From assembly GCF_002001205.1 (NCBI RefSeq), contig NZ_MUNZ01000059.1, positions 1 through 56,006 on the forward strand: a stretch of 56,006 nt of DNA. The letters are read 5' to 3'. The position numbers and the translations under genes are program-made. Positions 9,618 through 20,662 of this stretch are shown here, piece after piece; within the stretch, counting starts at the first letter, position 1, and each line of letters starts with the position of its first letter. The notes beneath the pieces are model-generated. The model saw only the letters and a program-made list of their open reading frames with translations, ran no database searches and was not told where the DNA came from. This stretch comes from Hydrogenophaga sp. A37 (lineage in GTDB: Bacteria; Pseudomonadota; Gammaproteobacteria; Burkholderiales; Burkholderiaceae_C).

Positions 9618-11351
9618 TTATTCGTTGGTGACGCTGAGCACTTCTTCCAGCGAAGTCATGCCTTGCCTGACCTTGAGAAGGCCCGACTCACGCAAGGACC
9701 GGACGCCTTCCCGTGTGGCCTGTTGCGCGATATCAAGCGCGCTGCCGCCTTTAAGAATGATTCTTTGAATCTCTTCCGTGATGGGCATCACCTGATAGAT
9801 ACCGACCCGGCCTTTGTAGCCATTGTTGCAAGCAGAACAGCCAACAGCCTTGTATGGGGTCCACGTGCCATCCAGGTCCTCGGCTTTGAACCCCGCGCCC
9901 AGCAAAGCCTTTCGGGGTACATCCAGCGTCGTTTTGCAGTTGGGGCACAGGCGACGAGCCAATCGTTGCGCGGTGATGAGGATCACGCTGGAGGCGATGT
10001 TGAACGTGGGAATGCCCATGTTCATCATCCGCGTCAGCGTGGTGGGAGCGTCATTGGTGTGCAATGTCGACAGCACCATGTGACCGGTCTGCGCGGCCTT
10101 GATCGAAATGTCGGCGGTTTCCAGATCGCGAATTTCACCCACCATGATCACATCGGGATCCTGGCGCAAGAATGCCTTGAGGGCCGCCGCAAACGTCAGG
10201 CCTGCTTTTTCGTTGACGTTGACCTGATTAACCCCAGGCAGGTTGATTTCCGATGGATCTTCCGCCGTTGAGATGTTGATACCCGGTTTGTTCAGCAGGT
10301 TCAGGCAGGTATAGAGCGACACGGTCTTCCCGGAACCGGTAGGGCCCGTTACGAGAACCATGCCGTAGGGTCTGGAAATGGCGCTCAGCAACCGCTCCTT
10401 CTCTTCCGGCTCATAGCCCAAGGCATCAATGCCCACTTTGGCGCTGCTCGGGTCCAGGATACGGATCACGATCTTCTCGCCAAACAACGTGGGCAGCGTG
10501 CTGACACGAAAATCGATCACGCGTTCAGGCCCCACCTTGAGCTTCATGCGTCCATCCTGCGGCACCCGTTTCTCGGAGATGTCCATGCGGGAAATCACCT
10601 TGATGCGGGAGGCAAGCTTGTCCTTGATCGCGATGGGCGGAGACGCGATTTCCCTTAGTTCGCCATCGACGCGAAAACGCACCCGGTAGGTGTGTTCGTA
10701 GGGCTCAAAATGAAGGTCGGATGCGCGCATGTTGAACGCATCCAGCAGCATCTTGTGGAGAAACTTGACGACCGGCGCGTCATCAACCTCCGACACTGCA
10801 TTCTTGTCTGGAGCATCTTGCGCATCAATGGGGATGTCGTCGAACTCGAAATCACCGCCGACGATGTTGTCCATCGCTTCATTGGCCGTTGTCGACTGAC
10901 TCTCTACCAACTTGCTGAGTTTGTCGTATTCGGCAATGACCCAGTCAACGCCCAACTGGGTCGCGAACTTGATCTTCTCTGCCGCCTGCTGGTCTGCTGG
11001 GTCCGCTGTCGCGACCATCAAGCGGTTGTTGCGCTTGCTTAGAACAACGATGCGATAGTCGCTGCAGATCTTGGCGTCTAGCAAGCCTTTGGGAAGGCGC
11101 GGGAGATCGATTGCGTCAAGATCCAGGAGCGGTGCGGCAAATGCCGTCGACATCGTGTGAGCGAGGTCCGAAGGCGATACCGCTCCAGACCCGGTCAGTT
11201 CTGCAATGAAGCTGGTGCGGCCACTCTGGGCTTTCTTGTAGAGATCTTCTGCTGCCTTTTGCCCCAGCTTTCCCGCTGAAACGAGCGCACGACCGAGGCC
11301 AGGCAGGGCCACGGCCGGTGTATCTTGGAGTACTGTATCGACAGATGCCAT
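9618..11351 (-). CDS. pilB: Type IV pilus extension ATPase PilB
   Basis: PilB is the hexameric cytoplasmic ATPase that drives pilin polymerisation. The 577-residue protein has an N-terminal MshEN-type/GspE N-domain (about 20-170), the secretion ATPase core with Walker A GPTGSGKT at 336-343, an Asp box, a Walker B region around DPDVIMVGEIRD, a His box (GHMVLSTLHTND) and a tetra-cysteine zinc site (CPNC...CSAC) near the C-terminus. The last two are typical of PilB extension motors rather than PilT. First gene of the pilBCD-coaE-zapD-yacG run; upstream 149 bp to the tRNA show no convincing promoter boxes. Confidence 0.97.
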   Translation of the reverse strand: MASVDTVLQDTPAVALPGLGRALVSAGKLGQKAAEDLYKKAQSGRTSFIAELTGSGAVSPSDLAHTMSTAFAAPLLDLDAIDLPRLPKGLLDAKICSDYRIVVLSKRNNRLMVATADPADQQAAEKIKFATQLGVDWVIAEYDKLSKLVESQSTTANEAMDNIVGGDFEFDDIPIDAQDAPDKNAVSEVDDAPVVKFLHKMLLDAFNMRASDLHFEPYEHTYRVRFRVDGELREIASPPIAIKDKLASRIKVISRMDISEKRVPQDGRMKLKVGPERVIDFRVSTLPTLFGEKIVIRILDPSSAKVGIDALGYEPEEKERLLSAISRPYGMVLVTGPTGSGKTVSLYTCLNLLNKPGINISTAEDPSEINLPGVNQVNVNEKAGLTFAAALKAFLRQDPDVIMVGEIRDLETADISIKAAQTGHMVLSTLHTNDAPTTLTRMMNMGIPTFNIASSVILITAQRLARRLCPNCKTTLDVPRKALLGAGFKAEDLDGTWTPYKAVGCSACNNGYKGRVGIYQVMPITEEIQRIILKGGSALDIAQQATREGVRSLRESGLLKVRQGMTSLEEVLSVTNE

Positions 11352-11500
11352 AACTGCGTAATCTATCGTAAATCAACGACTTGGAAGACACAATTCACGC
11401 AATCTGTGCCGAAATTGCGCATTCTGGCAAGGCCAGCGTTGTAACGAGGTATCGAAAAGACCTCGGTAAGGAACAGCGACCGTTCGTGAGTACGATCAAC

Positions 11501-11577
11501 TGGTCGGGGTGAGAGGATTCGAACCTCCGGCCTCTACGTCCCGAACGTAGCGCTCTACCTGGCTAAGCTACACCCCG
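11501..11577 (-). tRNA. tRNA-Pro (anticodon CGG)
   Basis: Read on the minus strand the sequence folds into a full cloverleaf: acceptor strands CGGGGTG and CACCCCG, anticodon arm CTACG-TTCGGGA-CGTAG with anticodon CGG, and T arm GGAGG-TTCGAAT-CCTCT. The 3' CCA is encoded (complement of TGG at 11501-11503). It reads proline CCG codons, which are very common in this window. It stands alone between pilB and ispB. Confidence 0.97.
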
Positions 11578-11624
11578 ATGGATCACAAGGGCCGCACGGC
11601 GCGGCCGCAAGATGCCAAATGGCC

Positions 11625-12608
11625 TCAGGAGCGGCGCTCCAATAAGCCAGCCGCTAATTGTAGCAAAGCCGAACTGTATTCATTTACGGGAAGATGGCTC
11701 GCGGCATCCATGGCGCGCTGCGCTTCTGCGGCTGCGCTGGCTCGCGCAGCATCGAGTGCTCCGGTGTCCCGGATGATGCTGACAATGTCTTCCAAATGGG
11801 AGGCATCACCTTCCTCGATCGCGCTTCGAATAAGTGTCTGTTGGCTGGTGTTTGCACTTCGCAAAGCACAAATGATAGGCAAAGTGACCTTACCTTCTCG
11901 CAAGTCGTCGCCCAAATTTTTGCCCAGAACATCAGCGCTGCCCTCGTAATCCAGCACATCGTCGATGACTTGAAACGCTGTGCCCAGTGCCTGTCCGTAT
12001 GTCGCACAGACAGCTTCTGTCTCGCTGTTGGCTCTCGCCAAAATGGGCGCAAGCCTTGCGCTGGCCTCGAACAGCTTCGCGGTCTTGGAGCGTATGACTT
12101 TGAGGTAGGAGGCTTCGTTCAGCGATGTGTCATGCATGTTCATGAGTTGTTGCACTTCGCCTTCGGCGATCACGTTGGTGGCGTCGGAGAGCACTTGCAT
12201 GATGCGCATGTCGTTCACGTCCACCATCATCTGGAATGCGCGTGAGTACAGGAAATCTCCCACCAGGACACTTGGCGCATTGCCGAACCGTTCGTTGGCA
12301 GTGGCACGACCCCTTCGCAACGTCGACTCGTCGACCACATCATCGTGCAAGAGCGTTGCCGTGTGAATGAACTCAATCACCGCAGCCAAGGTGTGGCGGT
12401 GCGCATGACGGCTGCCGAGGGCGCCGCTAACGAGCAAAAGAAGCGCAGGGCGCAAGCGCTTTCCGCCGGCTGAAATGATGTACTGCGCCACCTCGCGCAC
12501 CAGAGGGACCTCGGTATTTAGCCTTGCGCCGATGACCAAATCGACGTGTTTCATTTCCTCCTGAATCAGGTCCAGAGGGTGGGCTGTGGATAGTTCGGTG
12601 GAGGTCAA
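11625..12608 (-). CDS. ispB: Octaprenyl/polyprenyl diphosphate synthase
   Basis: This trans-prenyltransferase makes the long isoprenoid side chain of ubiquinone. Both aspartate-rich metal motifs are present: DDVVD (89-93) and DDVLD (216-220) when counted from the start chosen here, with GGKRLRP before the first. The start is uncertain. A TTG at 12608 gives 327 residues, close to the E. coli enzyme; an ATG at 12554 has a perfect AGGAGG four bases upstream but would drop about 18 residues that the family normally has. The frame also stays open further up to 12722 without similarity. It diverges from rplU, a typical proteobacterial pairing. Confidence 0.93.
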   Translation of the reverse strand: MTSTELSTAHPLDLIQEEMKHVDLVIGARLNTEVPLVREVAQYIISAGGKRLRPALLLLVSGALGSRHAHRHTLAAVIEFIHTATLLHDDVVDESTLRRGRATANERFGNAPSVLVGDFLYSRAFQMMVDVNDMRIMQVLSDATNVIAEGEVQQLMNMHDTSLNEASYLKVIRSKTAKLFEASARLAPILARANSETEAVCATYGQALGTAFQVIDDVLDYEGSADVLGKNLGDDLREGKVTLPIICALRSANTSQQTLIRSAIEEGDASHLEDIVSIIRDTGALDAARASAAAEAQRAMDAASHLPVNEYSSALLQLAAGLLERRS

Positions 12609-12733
12609 AGTGCGCGGTGGCAAAGGCCGTTGGTCGGGTTGTTCGCATGGATTATAGGAACCACCGCTGCACCTCGGGGCTGGCTTCCAATTCCTCTTGC
12701 TGCCGCGCGCCCGCATGCACAATTTCCGCAGAC

Positions 12734-12762
12734 TTGAATCAAGTGGCCGGCCATGCTAGAAT
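12734..12762 (+). promoter_or_regulatory. Sigma-70 promoter of rplU-rpmA
   Basis: TTGAAT at 12734-12739 and TAGAAT at 12757-12762 are separated by exactly 17 bases, a good match to a housekeeping promoter. Transcription would start near 12769, leaving a leader of about 57 nt before rplU. An AAGAGG ribosome-binding site lies just before the rplU ATG. Confidence 0.65.
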
Positions 12763-12825
12763 CGCGAGCTCGGCAGAAATTCGTCTTTCGGGATTCCATT
12801 CGTGGAAAATTTTCAAGAGGTTCAT

Positions 12826-13137
12826 ATGTACGCGGTCATAAAAACCGGTGGCAAGCAATATCGTGTTGCTGCCGGCGAAAAAATTAAAGTAGAACAGATT
12901 GCTGCGGATGTGGGCCAAGAGATCGTGTTTGACCAGGTTCTGGCTGTCGGTAACGGCAGCGAGATCAAGGTGGGCACTCCCTTGGTTTCCGGCGCAACAG
13001 TCACGGTCACGGTGTTGGCTCATGGTAGGCACGACAAGGTCAGCATCTTCAAGATGCGCCGTCGCAAGCACTACCAAAAGCGCCAAGGTCACCGTCAAAA
13101 TTTCACCGAACTGCAGATCTCGTCGATCGCAGCCTGA
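12826..13137 (+). CDS. rplU: 50S ribosomal protein L21
   Basis: L21 is a primary component of the large ribosomal subunit that contacts 23S rRNA together with L20. The 103-residue protein starts [14 protein letters not shown] and has the conserved tail [17 protein letters not shown], the L21 signature. ATG at 12826 follows an AAGAGG site. rpmA follows after 13 bp, with its ribosome-binding site overlapping the rplU stop (TGAGGAG). Confidence 0.98.
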   Translation: MYAVIKTGGKQYRVAAGEKIKVEQIAADVGQEIVFDQVLAVGNGSEIKVGTPLVSGATVTVTVLAHGRHDKVSIFKMRRRKHYQKRQGHRQNFTELQISSIAA

Positions 13138-13150
13138 GGAGTAGGTCAGC

Positions 13151-13408
13151 ATGGCACAGAAAAAAGGCGGCGGCTCAACGCGAAACGGGCGCGATTCCAA
13201 GCCCAAGATGCTCGGTGTGAAGGCGTTTGGTGGTGAGCTGGTCAGCGCCGGCTCCATCATCGTGCGCCAACGCGGCACCAAGTTTCACCCTGGTTTGAAC
13301 GTGGGCGTGGGCAAAGACCACACCCTGTTCGCCACGGCCGATGGTCACGTCAACTTCGCCATCAAGGGCGAGTTGAACCGTCACGTGGTGAGCATCACGC
13401 CGGTCTGA
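13151..13408 (+). CDS. rpmA: 50S ribosomal protein L27
   Basis: L27 lies near the peptidyl-transferase centre of the ribosome. The 85-residue product begins [16 protein letters not shown] and contains [13 protein letters not shown], both diagnostic. The N-terminus begins directly with the glycine-rich tail, so no Firmicutes-type cleaved extension is present. Forms an operon with rplU. Confidence 0.98.
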   Translation: MAQKKGGGSTRNGRDSKPKMLGVKAFGGELVSAGSIIVRQRGTKFHPGLNVGVGKDHTLFATADGHVNFAIKGELNRHVVSITPV

Positions 13409-13487
13409 GGTCGGTTTGTGTCGTCGCAACGCCTCTGATTCAATGAATCTGGGGTGGTTCAAGCGGCACAGGTGATGTCTTGAAGGT

Positions 13488-14614
<1,127 letters not shown>

Positions 14615-14659
14615 GCCACGGTCTTTTTTGTCTGATTCATCTGAAAAGCCAAACACCCC

Positions 14660-15823
14660 ATGGCCGATGTTGCTGCGAATGTGAACGAACGGGTTGAAGT
14701 GTCCAGTGTGTTGAAGACCGCGCGCCGCATTGTGGTCAAAGTGGGCTCCAGCCTTGTGACCAACGAGGGTCGGGGGCTGGACGAGCAGGCCATCGGGCAG
14801 TGGAGTGAAGAACTGGCCTTGCTGGTCAAGCAGGGCCGTGAGTTGATCATGGTCAGCAGCGGTGCCGTGGCCGAGGGTATGAAGCGTCTGGGATGGACCA
14901 CACGACCGAAAGAAATCAACGAGCTGCAAGCCGCCGCGGCCGTGGGCCAGATGGGCTTGGTGCAGATGTATGAAACCAAGCTGCGCGAATGTGGCGTGGG
15001 CAGCGCGCAGGTGCTGCTGACCCACGCCGACCTTGCCGACCGCGAGCGCTACCTCAACGCCCGGTCCACCCTGTTGACCTTGTTGCAACTGGGCGTGGTG
15101 CCCGTCATCAATGAGAACGACACCGTCGTCAACGACGAAATCAAGTTCGGTGACAACGACACCCTGGGCGCGTTGGTGGCCAACTTGGTGGAGGCCGACG
15201 CACTGGTGATCCTGACCGATCAAAAAGGTCTGTACACGGCCGATCCGCGCCGAGATCCTTCTGCCACTTTCGTGCATCTGGCCCGTGCGGGCGACCCACA
15301 GCTCGAAACCATGGCCGGTGGTGCTGGCTCCGGGATCGGCAAGGGCGGCATGATCACCAAAATCCTGGCTGCCAAGCGCGCTGCCGGATCGGGCGCGTCG
15401 ACCGTCATCGCTTGGGGGCGTGAGCCGCGCGTGTTGCAGCGCTTGTGCGAGGGCGAGGCCATCGGTACCTGTCTCGTGGCGCAGACCGGAAAGAACCAGG
15501 CGCGCAAGCAGTGGATGGCCGACCACCTTCAGATGCGCGGCGCGGTGGTGGTGGATGATGGCGCGGTGGACAAGATCACCGGGGAGGGCAAAAGTCTGCT
15601 GCCGATCGGTATGACCGAAGTCACCGGCGATTTCTCACGCGGCGACGTGATTGCGGTGCGGGACGCGCGGGGTGCTGAAATCGCCCGTGGGCTGGCCAAC
15701 TACGCCAGCTCCGAGGCGCGTCTGATTTGCCGCAGATCTTCAGGTGACTTCGAACGCCTGCTGGGTTATGCGGCCGAACCGGAAATGATCCACCGCGACA
15801 ACCTGGTGCTGTCGCGGTCTTGA
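14660..15823 (+). CDS. proB: Glutamate 5-kinase
   Basis: ProB phosphorylates glutamate at the gamma position, the first and feedback-controlled step of proline synthesis. The 387-residue protein has an amino-acid kinase domain (about 22-270; [43 protein letters not shown]) and a C-terminal PUA domain (about 295-385; [10 protein letters not shown]), which matches the two-domain E. coli enzyme. It follows obgE by 45 bp and ends 13 bp from the convergent rppH. Confidence 0.97.
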   Translation: MADVAANVNERVEVSSVLKTARRIVVKVGSSLVTNEGRGLDEQAIGQWSEELALLVKQGRELIMVSSGAVAEGMKRLGWTTRPKEINELQAAAAVGQMGLVQMYETKLRECGVGSAQVLLTHADLADRERYLNARSTLLTLLQLGVVPVINENDTVVNDEIKFGDNDTLGALVANLVEADALVILTDQKGLYTADPRRDPSATFVHLARAGDPQLETMAGGAGSGIGKGGMITKILAAKRAAGSGASTVIAWGREPRVLQRLCEGEAIGTCLVAQTGKNQARKQWMADHLQMRGAVVVDDGAVDKITGEGKSLLPIGMTEVTGDFSRGDVIAVRDARGAEIARGLANYASSEARLICRRSSGDFERLLGYAAEPEMIHRDNLVLSRS

Positions 15824-15836
15824 GAGCCTACCCTTT

Positions 15837-16484
15837 TCAGGAGGGTTTGGGGCCGTTGCTCCGCAAGTCAAACTGGGGATCTGGATCAAACATGGCGCCG
15901 GGTGGCAACTCCATGCCGGGCGGACTCTGGGCCATGAAGGGCATCAGGTCGTTGGCATCTTCTGGTGAGCGCGGGCGGCCCGCACCGCGCAAATAGCGGT
16001 TCCGGTGCTCGTTCTTGGGCAAATACCGCGCGAGCTCGGTCAGCGCCATTTCGTACACGCCCCGCTTGAATTCCACGACCACGTCCAGTGGCACCCAGTA
16101 GTCGTGCCAGCGCCAGGCGTCGAACTCGGGATGGCTGGTGGCGCGCAGGTTCAAGTTCCAGTCTTGTGCGACCAGTCGCAGCAAATACCAGATCTGTTTC
16201 TGACCTTTGTAATGCCCGCGTGCATCGCGGCGGATGAAGCGGTCCGGCACTTCATAGCGCAACCAGTCCCGCGTGCGGGCAACGATGTTCACGTGTTCGG
16301 GCATGAGGCCCACTTCTTCGTGCAGCTCGCGGAACATGGCCTGCTCGGGGGTTTCGCCCCGGTCTATGCCACCTTGCGGAAACTGCCAGGAGTGGGATCG
16401 GATCCTCTTGCCCCAAAACACCTGGTTTCTCTGGTTGAGCAGAATGATGCCGACATTGGGCCTGAAGCCTTCTCTGTCAAGCAT
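15837..16484 (-). CDS. rppH: RNA pyrophosphohydrolase
   Basis: RppH removes pyrophosphate from the 5' triphosphate of mRNA, which starts RNase E-dependent decay. The 215-residue protein starts [20 protein letters not shown] and has the Nudix box [20 protein letters not shown] followed by VGL. The [10 protein letters not shown] stretch before it is typical of RppH. The C-terminal about 45 residues are a proline-rich, probably disordered tail longer than in E. coli. ATG at 16484 is chosen by homology; the frame stays open far upstream because it runs antisense to proS. Confidence 0.95.
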   Translation of the reverse strand: MLDREGFRPNVGIILLNQRNQVFWGKRIRSHSWQFPQGGIDRGETPEQAMFRELHEEVGLMPEHVNIVARTRDWLRYEVPDRFIRRDARGHYKGQKQIWYLLRLVAQDWNLNLRATSHPEFDAWRWHDYWVPLDVVVEFKRGVYEMALTELARYLPKNEHRNRYLRGAGRPRSPEDANDLMPFMAQSPPGMELPPGAMFDPDPQFDLRSNGPKPS

Positions 16485-16670
16485 AATCAACCCCAAATTT
16501 TTTGAACTGTCTGGATTATGCATCGCCCCTCGCGGCTTGCGAAGCGATGCTCTCCCGTTGCGATGCAATGACGGGTTTATCCCGATGTCTTGATGACATC
16601 GAAGACGTCTTCCAGGCCTTGTGCCTCCCATTGTCCAGACCCACGCAGCCGCCTGTGGCGGCCCTCGCCC
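16485..16670. promoter_or_regulatory. rppH/proS divergent region with small hairpins
   Basis: Two inverted repeats lie in this 186-bp region: GCATCGC (16520-16526) with GCGATGC (16544-16550), and CGATGTC (16583-16589) with GACATCG (16595-16601). The GCGATGC word recurs once more near 16560. A CATAAT box on the minus strand (around 16517-16522) may be the rppH -10. No T-box or other riboswitch class could be recognised. Confidence 0.3.
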
Positions 16671-18416
16671 ATGAAAGCCTCGCAGTTTTTTATCTCCACC
16701 CTCAAAGAAGCGCCGGCCGATGCAGAAGTGGTCAGCCATCAGCTCATGACCCGCGCAGGCCTGATCAAGAAGCTGGGCGCCGGCATCTACAACTACATGC
16801 CGATGGGATTGCGGGTGATCCAGAAGGTGGAGAAGATTGTCCGCGAGGAAATGAACCGGGCCGGTGCGGTGGAGCTGGCCATGCCGGTGGTTCAGCCCGC
16901 GGAGTACTGGCAAGAGACGGGGCGTTTCGACAAGATGGGCCCTGAGTTGCTTCGCATCAAGGACCGCCATGGTCGCGACTTCATCGTGCAGCCCACGAGC
17001 GAGGAAGTGGTCACCGATATCGCTCGCCAGGAGTTGCGCAGCCACAAACAGCTGCCGAAAAATTTCTACCAGATCCAGACCAAGTTTCGCGACGAGCGCC
17101 GTCCGCGTTTTGGCCTGATGCGCGGGCGGGAATTCATCATGAAGGACGCCTACAGCTTCGATCGCGACGAAGCGGCCGCCAAGACGAGCTACCAGGTGAT
17201 GGCTGCCACCTACCGCCGCATCTTCGACCGATTTGGTTTGCGCTACCGTGCGGTGGCGGCCGACAGTGGCGCCATCGGAGGTGACTTGAGCGAAGAGTTC
17301 CAGGTGATCGCGGCCACGGGTGAAGACGCCATCGTCTACTGCCCGGCCAGCGACTACGCGGCCAACATGGAAAAAGCCGAGGCGCTGGCGCCCACCGGCC
17401 CGCGCGCTGTGGCGTCGAACGCCATGGCCAAGACGCCGACACCGGGCAAGAGCACCTGCGCCGATGTGGCGGAGTTCCTGGGTGTGCCGCTGGCCACCAC
17501 GGTGAAGTCGCTGGTGCTGGCCACCGACGAGCTCAACGAGGCAGGCGAAATCGCGCGGAGCCAGGTCTGGCTGCTGCTGCTGCGCGGTGACCACGGCATG
17601 AACGAGGTCAAGGTCAACAAGCTGCCGGGCCTGAGCGCCGGCTTCCGCTTTGCCACCCTGTCTGAAATCGATGCTCACTTCGGCTGCAAGCCCGGGTACC
17701 TCGGCCCCATTGGTCTGAAGCTGCCGGTGAAGGTGGTGGTGGACCGGGAGGCGGCCGTGCTGGCCGACTGGATCTGTGGCGCCAATGAGCCGGACTTCCA
17801 CATGACGGGTGTCAACTGGGGGCGTGACCTGCCCGAGCCCGAATTCGTGGCTGATATCCGCAACGTGGTCGAAGGCGACGCCTCGCCCGACGGCCAAGGC
17901 GTGCTCGCCATCGAGCGCGGCATCGAGGTGGGCCATGTGTTCTACCTGGGCACCAAGTACAGCAAGGCCATGAACGCCACCTTTCTTGCCGACGACGGCA
18001 AGCCCCGGCACTTCGAGATGGGCTGTTACGGCATTGGCATCACGCGCCTGCCGGCGGCGGCCATCGAGCAGAACCACGATGAGCGCGGCATCATCTGGCC
18101 CGACGCCATCGCGCCTTTCACCGTGGTGGTGTGCCCCGTGGGTGCTGATCGCAGCGAGGCGGTGAAGGCCGCCGCTGACGATCTCTACCAAGGTCTTCTG
18201 GCTGCGGGCATCGACGTGATCATTGACGACCGCGGCGAGCGCCCGGGCGCCATGTTTGCCGACTGGGAACTGATCGGCGTGCCGCACCGCGTGACCATTG
18301 GTGATCGCGGTCTCAAAGAGGGCATGCTCGAGTACCAGCACCGCCGCGATGCGGCAGCAACGAAGGTGCCGGTGGCCGAGGCGATGGCCTTCATGCGAGA
18401 CCGTCTGGGCGTGTGA
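16671..18416 (+). CDS. proS: Prolyl-tRNA synthetase (bacterial type with editing insert)
   Basis: Charges tRNA-Pro with proline. The 581-residue length and an insertion of about 180 residues between motifs 2 and 3, containing the region around [18 protein letters not shown], show the bacterial ProS with the INS domain that clears mischarged alanine. Class II motifs are visible: [17 protein letters not shown] (motif 2) and [13 protein letters not shown] (motif 3). ATG at 16671 is chosen since [15 protein letters not shown] matches the family; upstream in-frame codons have no similarity. Its stop overlaps the GTG start of the next gene. Confidence 0.97.
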   Translation: MKASQFFISTLKEAPADAEVVSHQLMTRAGLIKKLGAGIYNYMPMGLRVIQKVEKIVREEMNRAGAVELAMPVVQPAEYWQETGRFDKMGPELLRIKDRHGRDFIVQPTSEEVVTDIARQELRSHKQLPKNFYQIQTKFRDERRPRFGLMRGREFIMKDAYSFDRDEAAAKTSYQVMAATYRRIFDRFGLRYRAVAADSGAIGGDLSEEFQVIAATGEDAIVYCPASDYAANMEKAEALAPTGPRAVASNAMAKTPTPGKSTCADVAEFLGVPLATTVKSLVLATDELNEAGEIARSQVWLLLLRGDHGMNEVKVNKLPGLSAGFRFATLSEIDAHFGCKPGYLGPIGLKLPVKVVVDREAAVLADWICGANEPDFHMTGVNWGRDLPEPEFVADIRNVVEGDASPDGQGVLAIERGIEVGHVFYLGTKYSKAMNATFLADDGKPRHFEMGCYGIGITRLPAAAIEQNHDERGIIWPDAIAPFTVVVCPVGADRSEAVKAAADDLYQGLLAAGIDVIIDDRGERPGAMFADWELIGVPHRVTIGDRGLKEGMLEYQHRRDAAATKVPVAEAMAFMRDRLGV

Positions 18417-19081
18417 GCTTGCAGCCCTTTGATGTGGTGATGGATGCCGAAGCGTCCGGGACCAGCCGCCGTCTCTGGCTGCTGCGCGGCGCGGCCCTCG
18501 GTGCGGCCGGCTGGCTGACCGCTGGCCCGGCCCAGGCCGGCCGCCAGGCAGAAGAGCCGCTGGCCGATTCGGTTCGCTCGGCACTCAGCTCGGCCATTGC
18601 CAACAGCGCGCCGCCGGTGCCCGAGTTCTTCGACATCAATCAGCGCCTCGCCTATCTGCGCTGGCTGGGCACCATGAGTGAGCGCCTGAAGAAAAAGAAG
18701 CCCGATTTCCAGACCCGCATCGAGTTCCTGCAGACCGTCTGGTACGAGTCGCGCCGCGCCGGCCTGGACACCACCATGGTGATGGGTTTGATCCAGGTTG
18801 AGAGCGCGTTCCGCAAGTTCGCCATTTCACGCGTGGGCGCTCGCGGCTACATGCAGATCATGCCGTTTTGGTCGCGCGTGATCGGCGACGGCGACCCGAC
18901 GCGGTTGTTCCACATGCAGACCAACATCCGCTTCGGCTGCGTGATCCTGCGCCACTATCTGGACCGCGAGCGGGGCAACACCCATCTGGCGCTGGGTCGC
19001 TACAACGGCAGCCGGGGGCAACCGCAGTATCCGAACGCCGTGTATGCAGCGGCGAAGAACTGGGTTCACCAAGACGCTTGA
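18413..19081 (+). CDS. Lytic transglycosylase with Tat-like signal
   Basis: A 222-residue exported peptidoglycan-cleaving enzyme of the SLT type. Catalytic Glu130 lies in [13 protein letters not shown], followed by [12 protein letters not shown] and [10 protein letters not shown], the usual lysozyme-like motif set. The N-terminus has [18 protein letters not shown] and an AxA cleavage site near PAQA (residue 42), resembling a twin-arginine signal, though an ordinary Sec signal cannot be excluded. GTG at 18413 overlaps the proS stop by 4 bp, suggesting coupling. Ends 8 bp from the convergent AAA gene. Confidence 0.9.
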   Translation: MSLQPFDVVMDAEASGTSRRLWLLRGAALGAAGWLTAGPAQAGRQAEEPLADSVRSALSSAIANSAPPVPEFFDINQRLAYLRWLGTMSERLKKKKPDFQTRIEFLQTVWYESRRAGLDTTMVMGLIQVESAFRKFAISRVGARGYMQIMPFWSRVIGDGDPTRLFHMQTNIRFGCVILRHYLDRERGNTHLALGRYNGSRGQPQYPNAVYAAAKNWVHQDA

Positions 19082-19089
19082 GTCTCAGC

Positions 19090-20094
19090 TCATTGCAGGA
19101 ATCCGATCCGCGCCTTGCCTGAGCCCGTCTTCGGAAGGTCATCGGCCTCCACGCAGTAGCGGTTGTCCAGTCGCGCATTGCCGAATGCGGTGACCAGCGC
19201 GCGGCGCATCTCGCGCGGGGCCATGATGGCGAGCTGGTCCAGCACGTCGCTGGAGGGTTCGGGATCGAATCGTTGTCCCCAGTCGTGTTCACCGAGGATG
19301 CCGCGGTACAGGTGGGCCGCGATCTTGCGAGCCGCTTCGGGCGAGGGCGTCGCGATTTCGAACACGTTCATGCGATTGCGGATCGGCGCGGGAATGGTGC
19401 GTTCGTCGTTGGCGGTGGTAATCCAGATCACCTGACTCGCATCGATGGGCACCTCGGCGAACTCGTCCACGAAGTTCTGTGCCGTGTCGTGCTCCAGCAG
19501 ACTGTACAGCGCGCCCAGCGGGTCGTACTGCGCGTCGGCGCTGGCCTTGTCAATTTCGTCCACCACGATCACGGGGTTGGCGTACTGGCCATCGACCAGC
19601 GCCTCGAACACCTTGCCAGGCTTGGCGCCTTTCCACTGGGATGAGGAGCCCGAGAGCAACCAGCCGGCCGTCATGGAACTCATGGGTACCAAGCTCATGC
19701 TGGTACCCAGCAGGTCGGCGATCTGTTTGGCGAAGTGGGTTTTGCCCACGCCGGGCGGGCCGAGCAGCAGGATGGGCGTGACCTCCAGGCCATCGTGGCT
19801 GTCCTGGCTCAGGGCAACGTGGCGCTTCACGTCGTCCAGCACCTCACCAAAATTGGGCAGCAGGTCGTAGAGCGGTGCCATGTCGGGCACACCTGAGGGC
19901 TTGACGGCGAAGCGTTGCGAACCGCGTTCCAGCATGCGCTGCCATGTGTTGCGCAGGCCTTCGTATTCGCGTTCGTTGCCGCTGGCCTGCAGGTGGGCGA
20001 GCTTGCGCTCGACCTCGCTGGCACTGAACACGCTGCGCATCTGGGCGATGGGCAGTCCGAGGGAGGGTGAAGCGACCAGGCTGCGTGAGCTCAT
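19090..20094 (-). CDS. AAA+ ATPase, ClpX/Lon-like
   Basis: A 334-residue AAA+ protein with Walker A GPPGVGKT (112-119), Walker B VIVVDEIDK (176-183), a sensor 1 block WITTANDERTIP and a sensor 2-like region APREMRRALV. The core resembles the ATPase part of Lon and ClpX, but there is no protease domain and no zinc-binding N-domain. The N-terminal about 100 residues are helical. Its role is not known to me. ATG at 20094 has a strong AAGGAGAA site. It lies downstream of grxD with a terminator in between, so it is probably a separate unit. Confidence 0.8.
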   Translation of the reverse strand: MSSRSLVASPSLGLPIAQMRSVFSASEVERKLAHLQASGNEREYEGLRNTWQRMLERGSQRFAVKPSGVPDMAPLYDLLPNFGEVLDDVKRHVALSQDSHDGLEVTPILLLGPPGVGKTHFAKQIADLLGTSMSLVPMSSMTAGWLLSGSSSQWKGAKPGKVFEALVDGQYANPVIVVDEIDKASADAQYDPLGALYSLLEHDTAQNFVDEFAEVPIDASQVIWITTANDERTIPAPIRNRMNVFEIATPSPEAARKIAAHLYRGILGEHDWGQRFDPEPSSDVLDQLAIMAPREMRRALVTAFGNARLDNRYCVEADDLPKTGSGKARIGFLQ

Positions 20095-20241
20095 GCGGTT
20101 CTCCTTGAAGGGTTCGGCAACGCTTTCATTCAAGCACAAGACATGCCTGGCCTCAATGCGGAATGAACCCTTGAAAGACCGCGCATTCTTTTGAATCGGC
20201 CCGGGCCGTGTGAAATGCCTCAGCCCGTGAGCCGTCCAGAA

Positions 20242-20266
20242 ACAACAAAGCCGCCCGAAGGCGGCT
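20242..20266 (-). terminator. Intrinsic terminator of grxD
   Basis: Read on the minus strand, the stem AGCCGCC/GGCGGCT around a TTCG loop is followed by TTGTTGTTTC. It lies about 20 bp after the grxD stop and would end the hemA-prfA-prmC-grxD transcript before the AAA+ gene. Confidence 0.75.
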
Positions 20267-20286
20267 GTCGCTAGGTGAAGGCGGTG

Positions 20287-20610
20287 TCAGGCTTGGCCGT
20301 TGATGACTTTTTGCAGTTCACCCGACTCGTACATCTCCATCATGATGTCGGAGCCGCCAATGAACTCGCCCTTGACATAGAGCTGCGGGATGGTGGGCCA
20401 GCTGCTGTAGGTCTTGATGCCCTGGCGGATGCCTTCGTCTTCCAGCACGTTGACGGTTTTCACCGTTTTGGGATCGACGCCGCAGGCTTTGATGATCTGG
20501 ATCGCGCGGCCAGAGAAGCCGCACATCGGAAAGCTGGCGTTGCCCTTCATGAAGAGCACGATGTCATTGGATTTGACCAGTTGGTCGATTTGGGTCTGGG
20601 CGTCGCTCAT
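20287..20610 (-). CDS. grxD: Monothiol glutaredoxin GrxD
   Basis: A 107-residue CGFS-type glutaredoxin with the active site Cys30 in FPMCGFSGRA and the glutathione-binding WPTIPQLYVKGEFIGG stretch. Family members bind a [2Fe-2S] cluster between two subunits and pass it to target proteins, often with BolA. ATG at 20610 gives the normal length. It follows prmC by 52 bp in the same direction. Confidence 0.97.
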   Translation of the reverse strand: MSDAQTQIDQLVKSNDIVLFMKGNASFPMCGFSGRAIQIIKACGVDPKTVKTVNVLEDEGIRQGIKTYSSWPTIPQLYVKGEFIGGSDIMMEMYESGELQKVINGQA

Positions 20611-20662
20611 GGCAAAAAACTCCTGATCGGGGCGGGCCGGTCGTGGCTCGGGATGGCCATGA

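Noticed and set aside
11352..11500. A possible sigma-54 promoter upstream of pilB
   Set aside because: CGGCACAGATTGCG looks similar, but the distance between the GG and GC elements is 8 instead of 10 bases.
15837..18584. A 915-codon minus-strand frame covering proS and rppH
   Set aside because: Only its last 215 codons (RppH) are real. The upstream part is antisense to proS, whose domains and motifs are clear.
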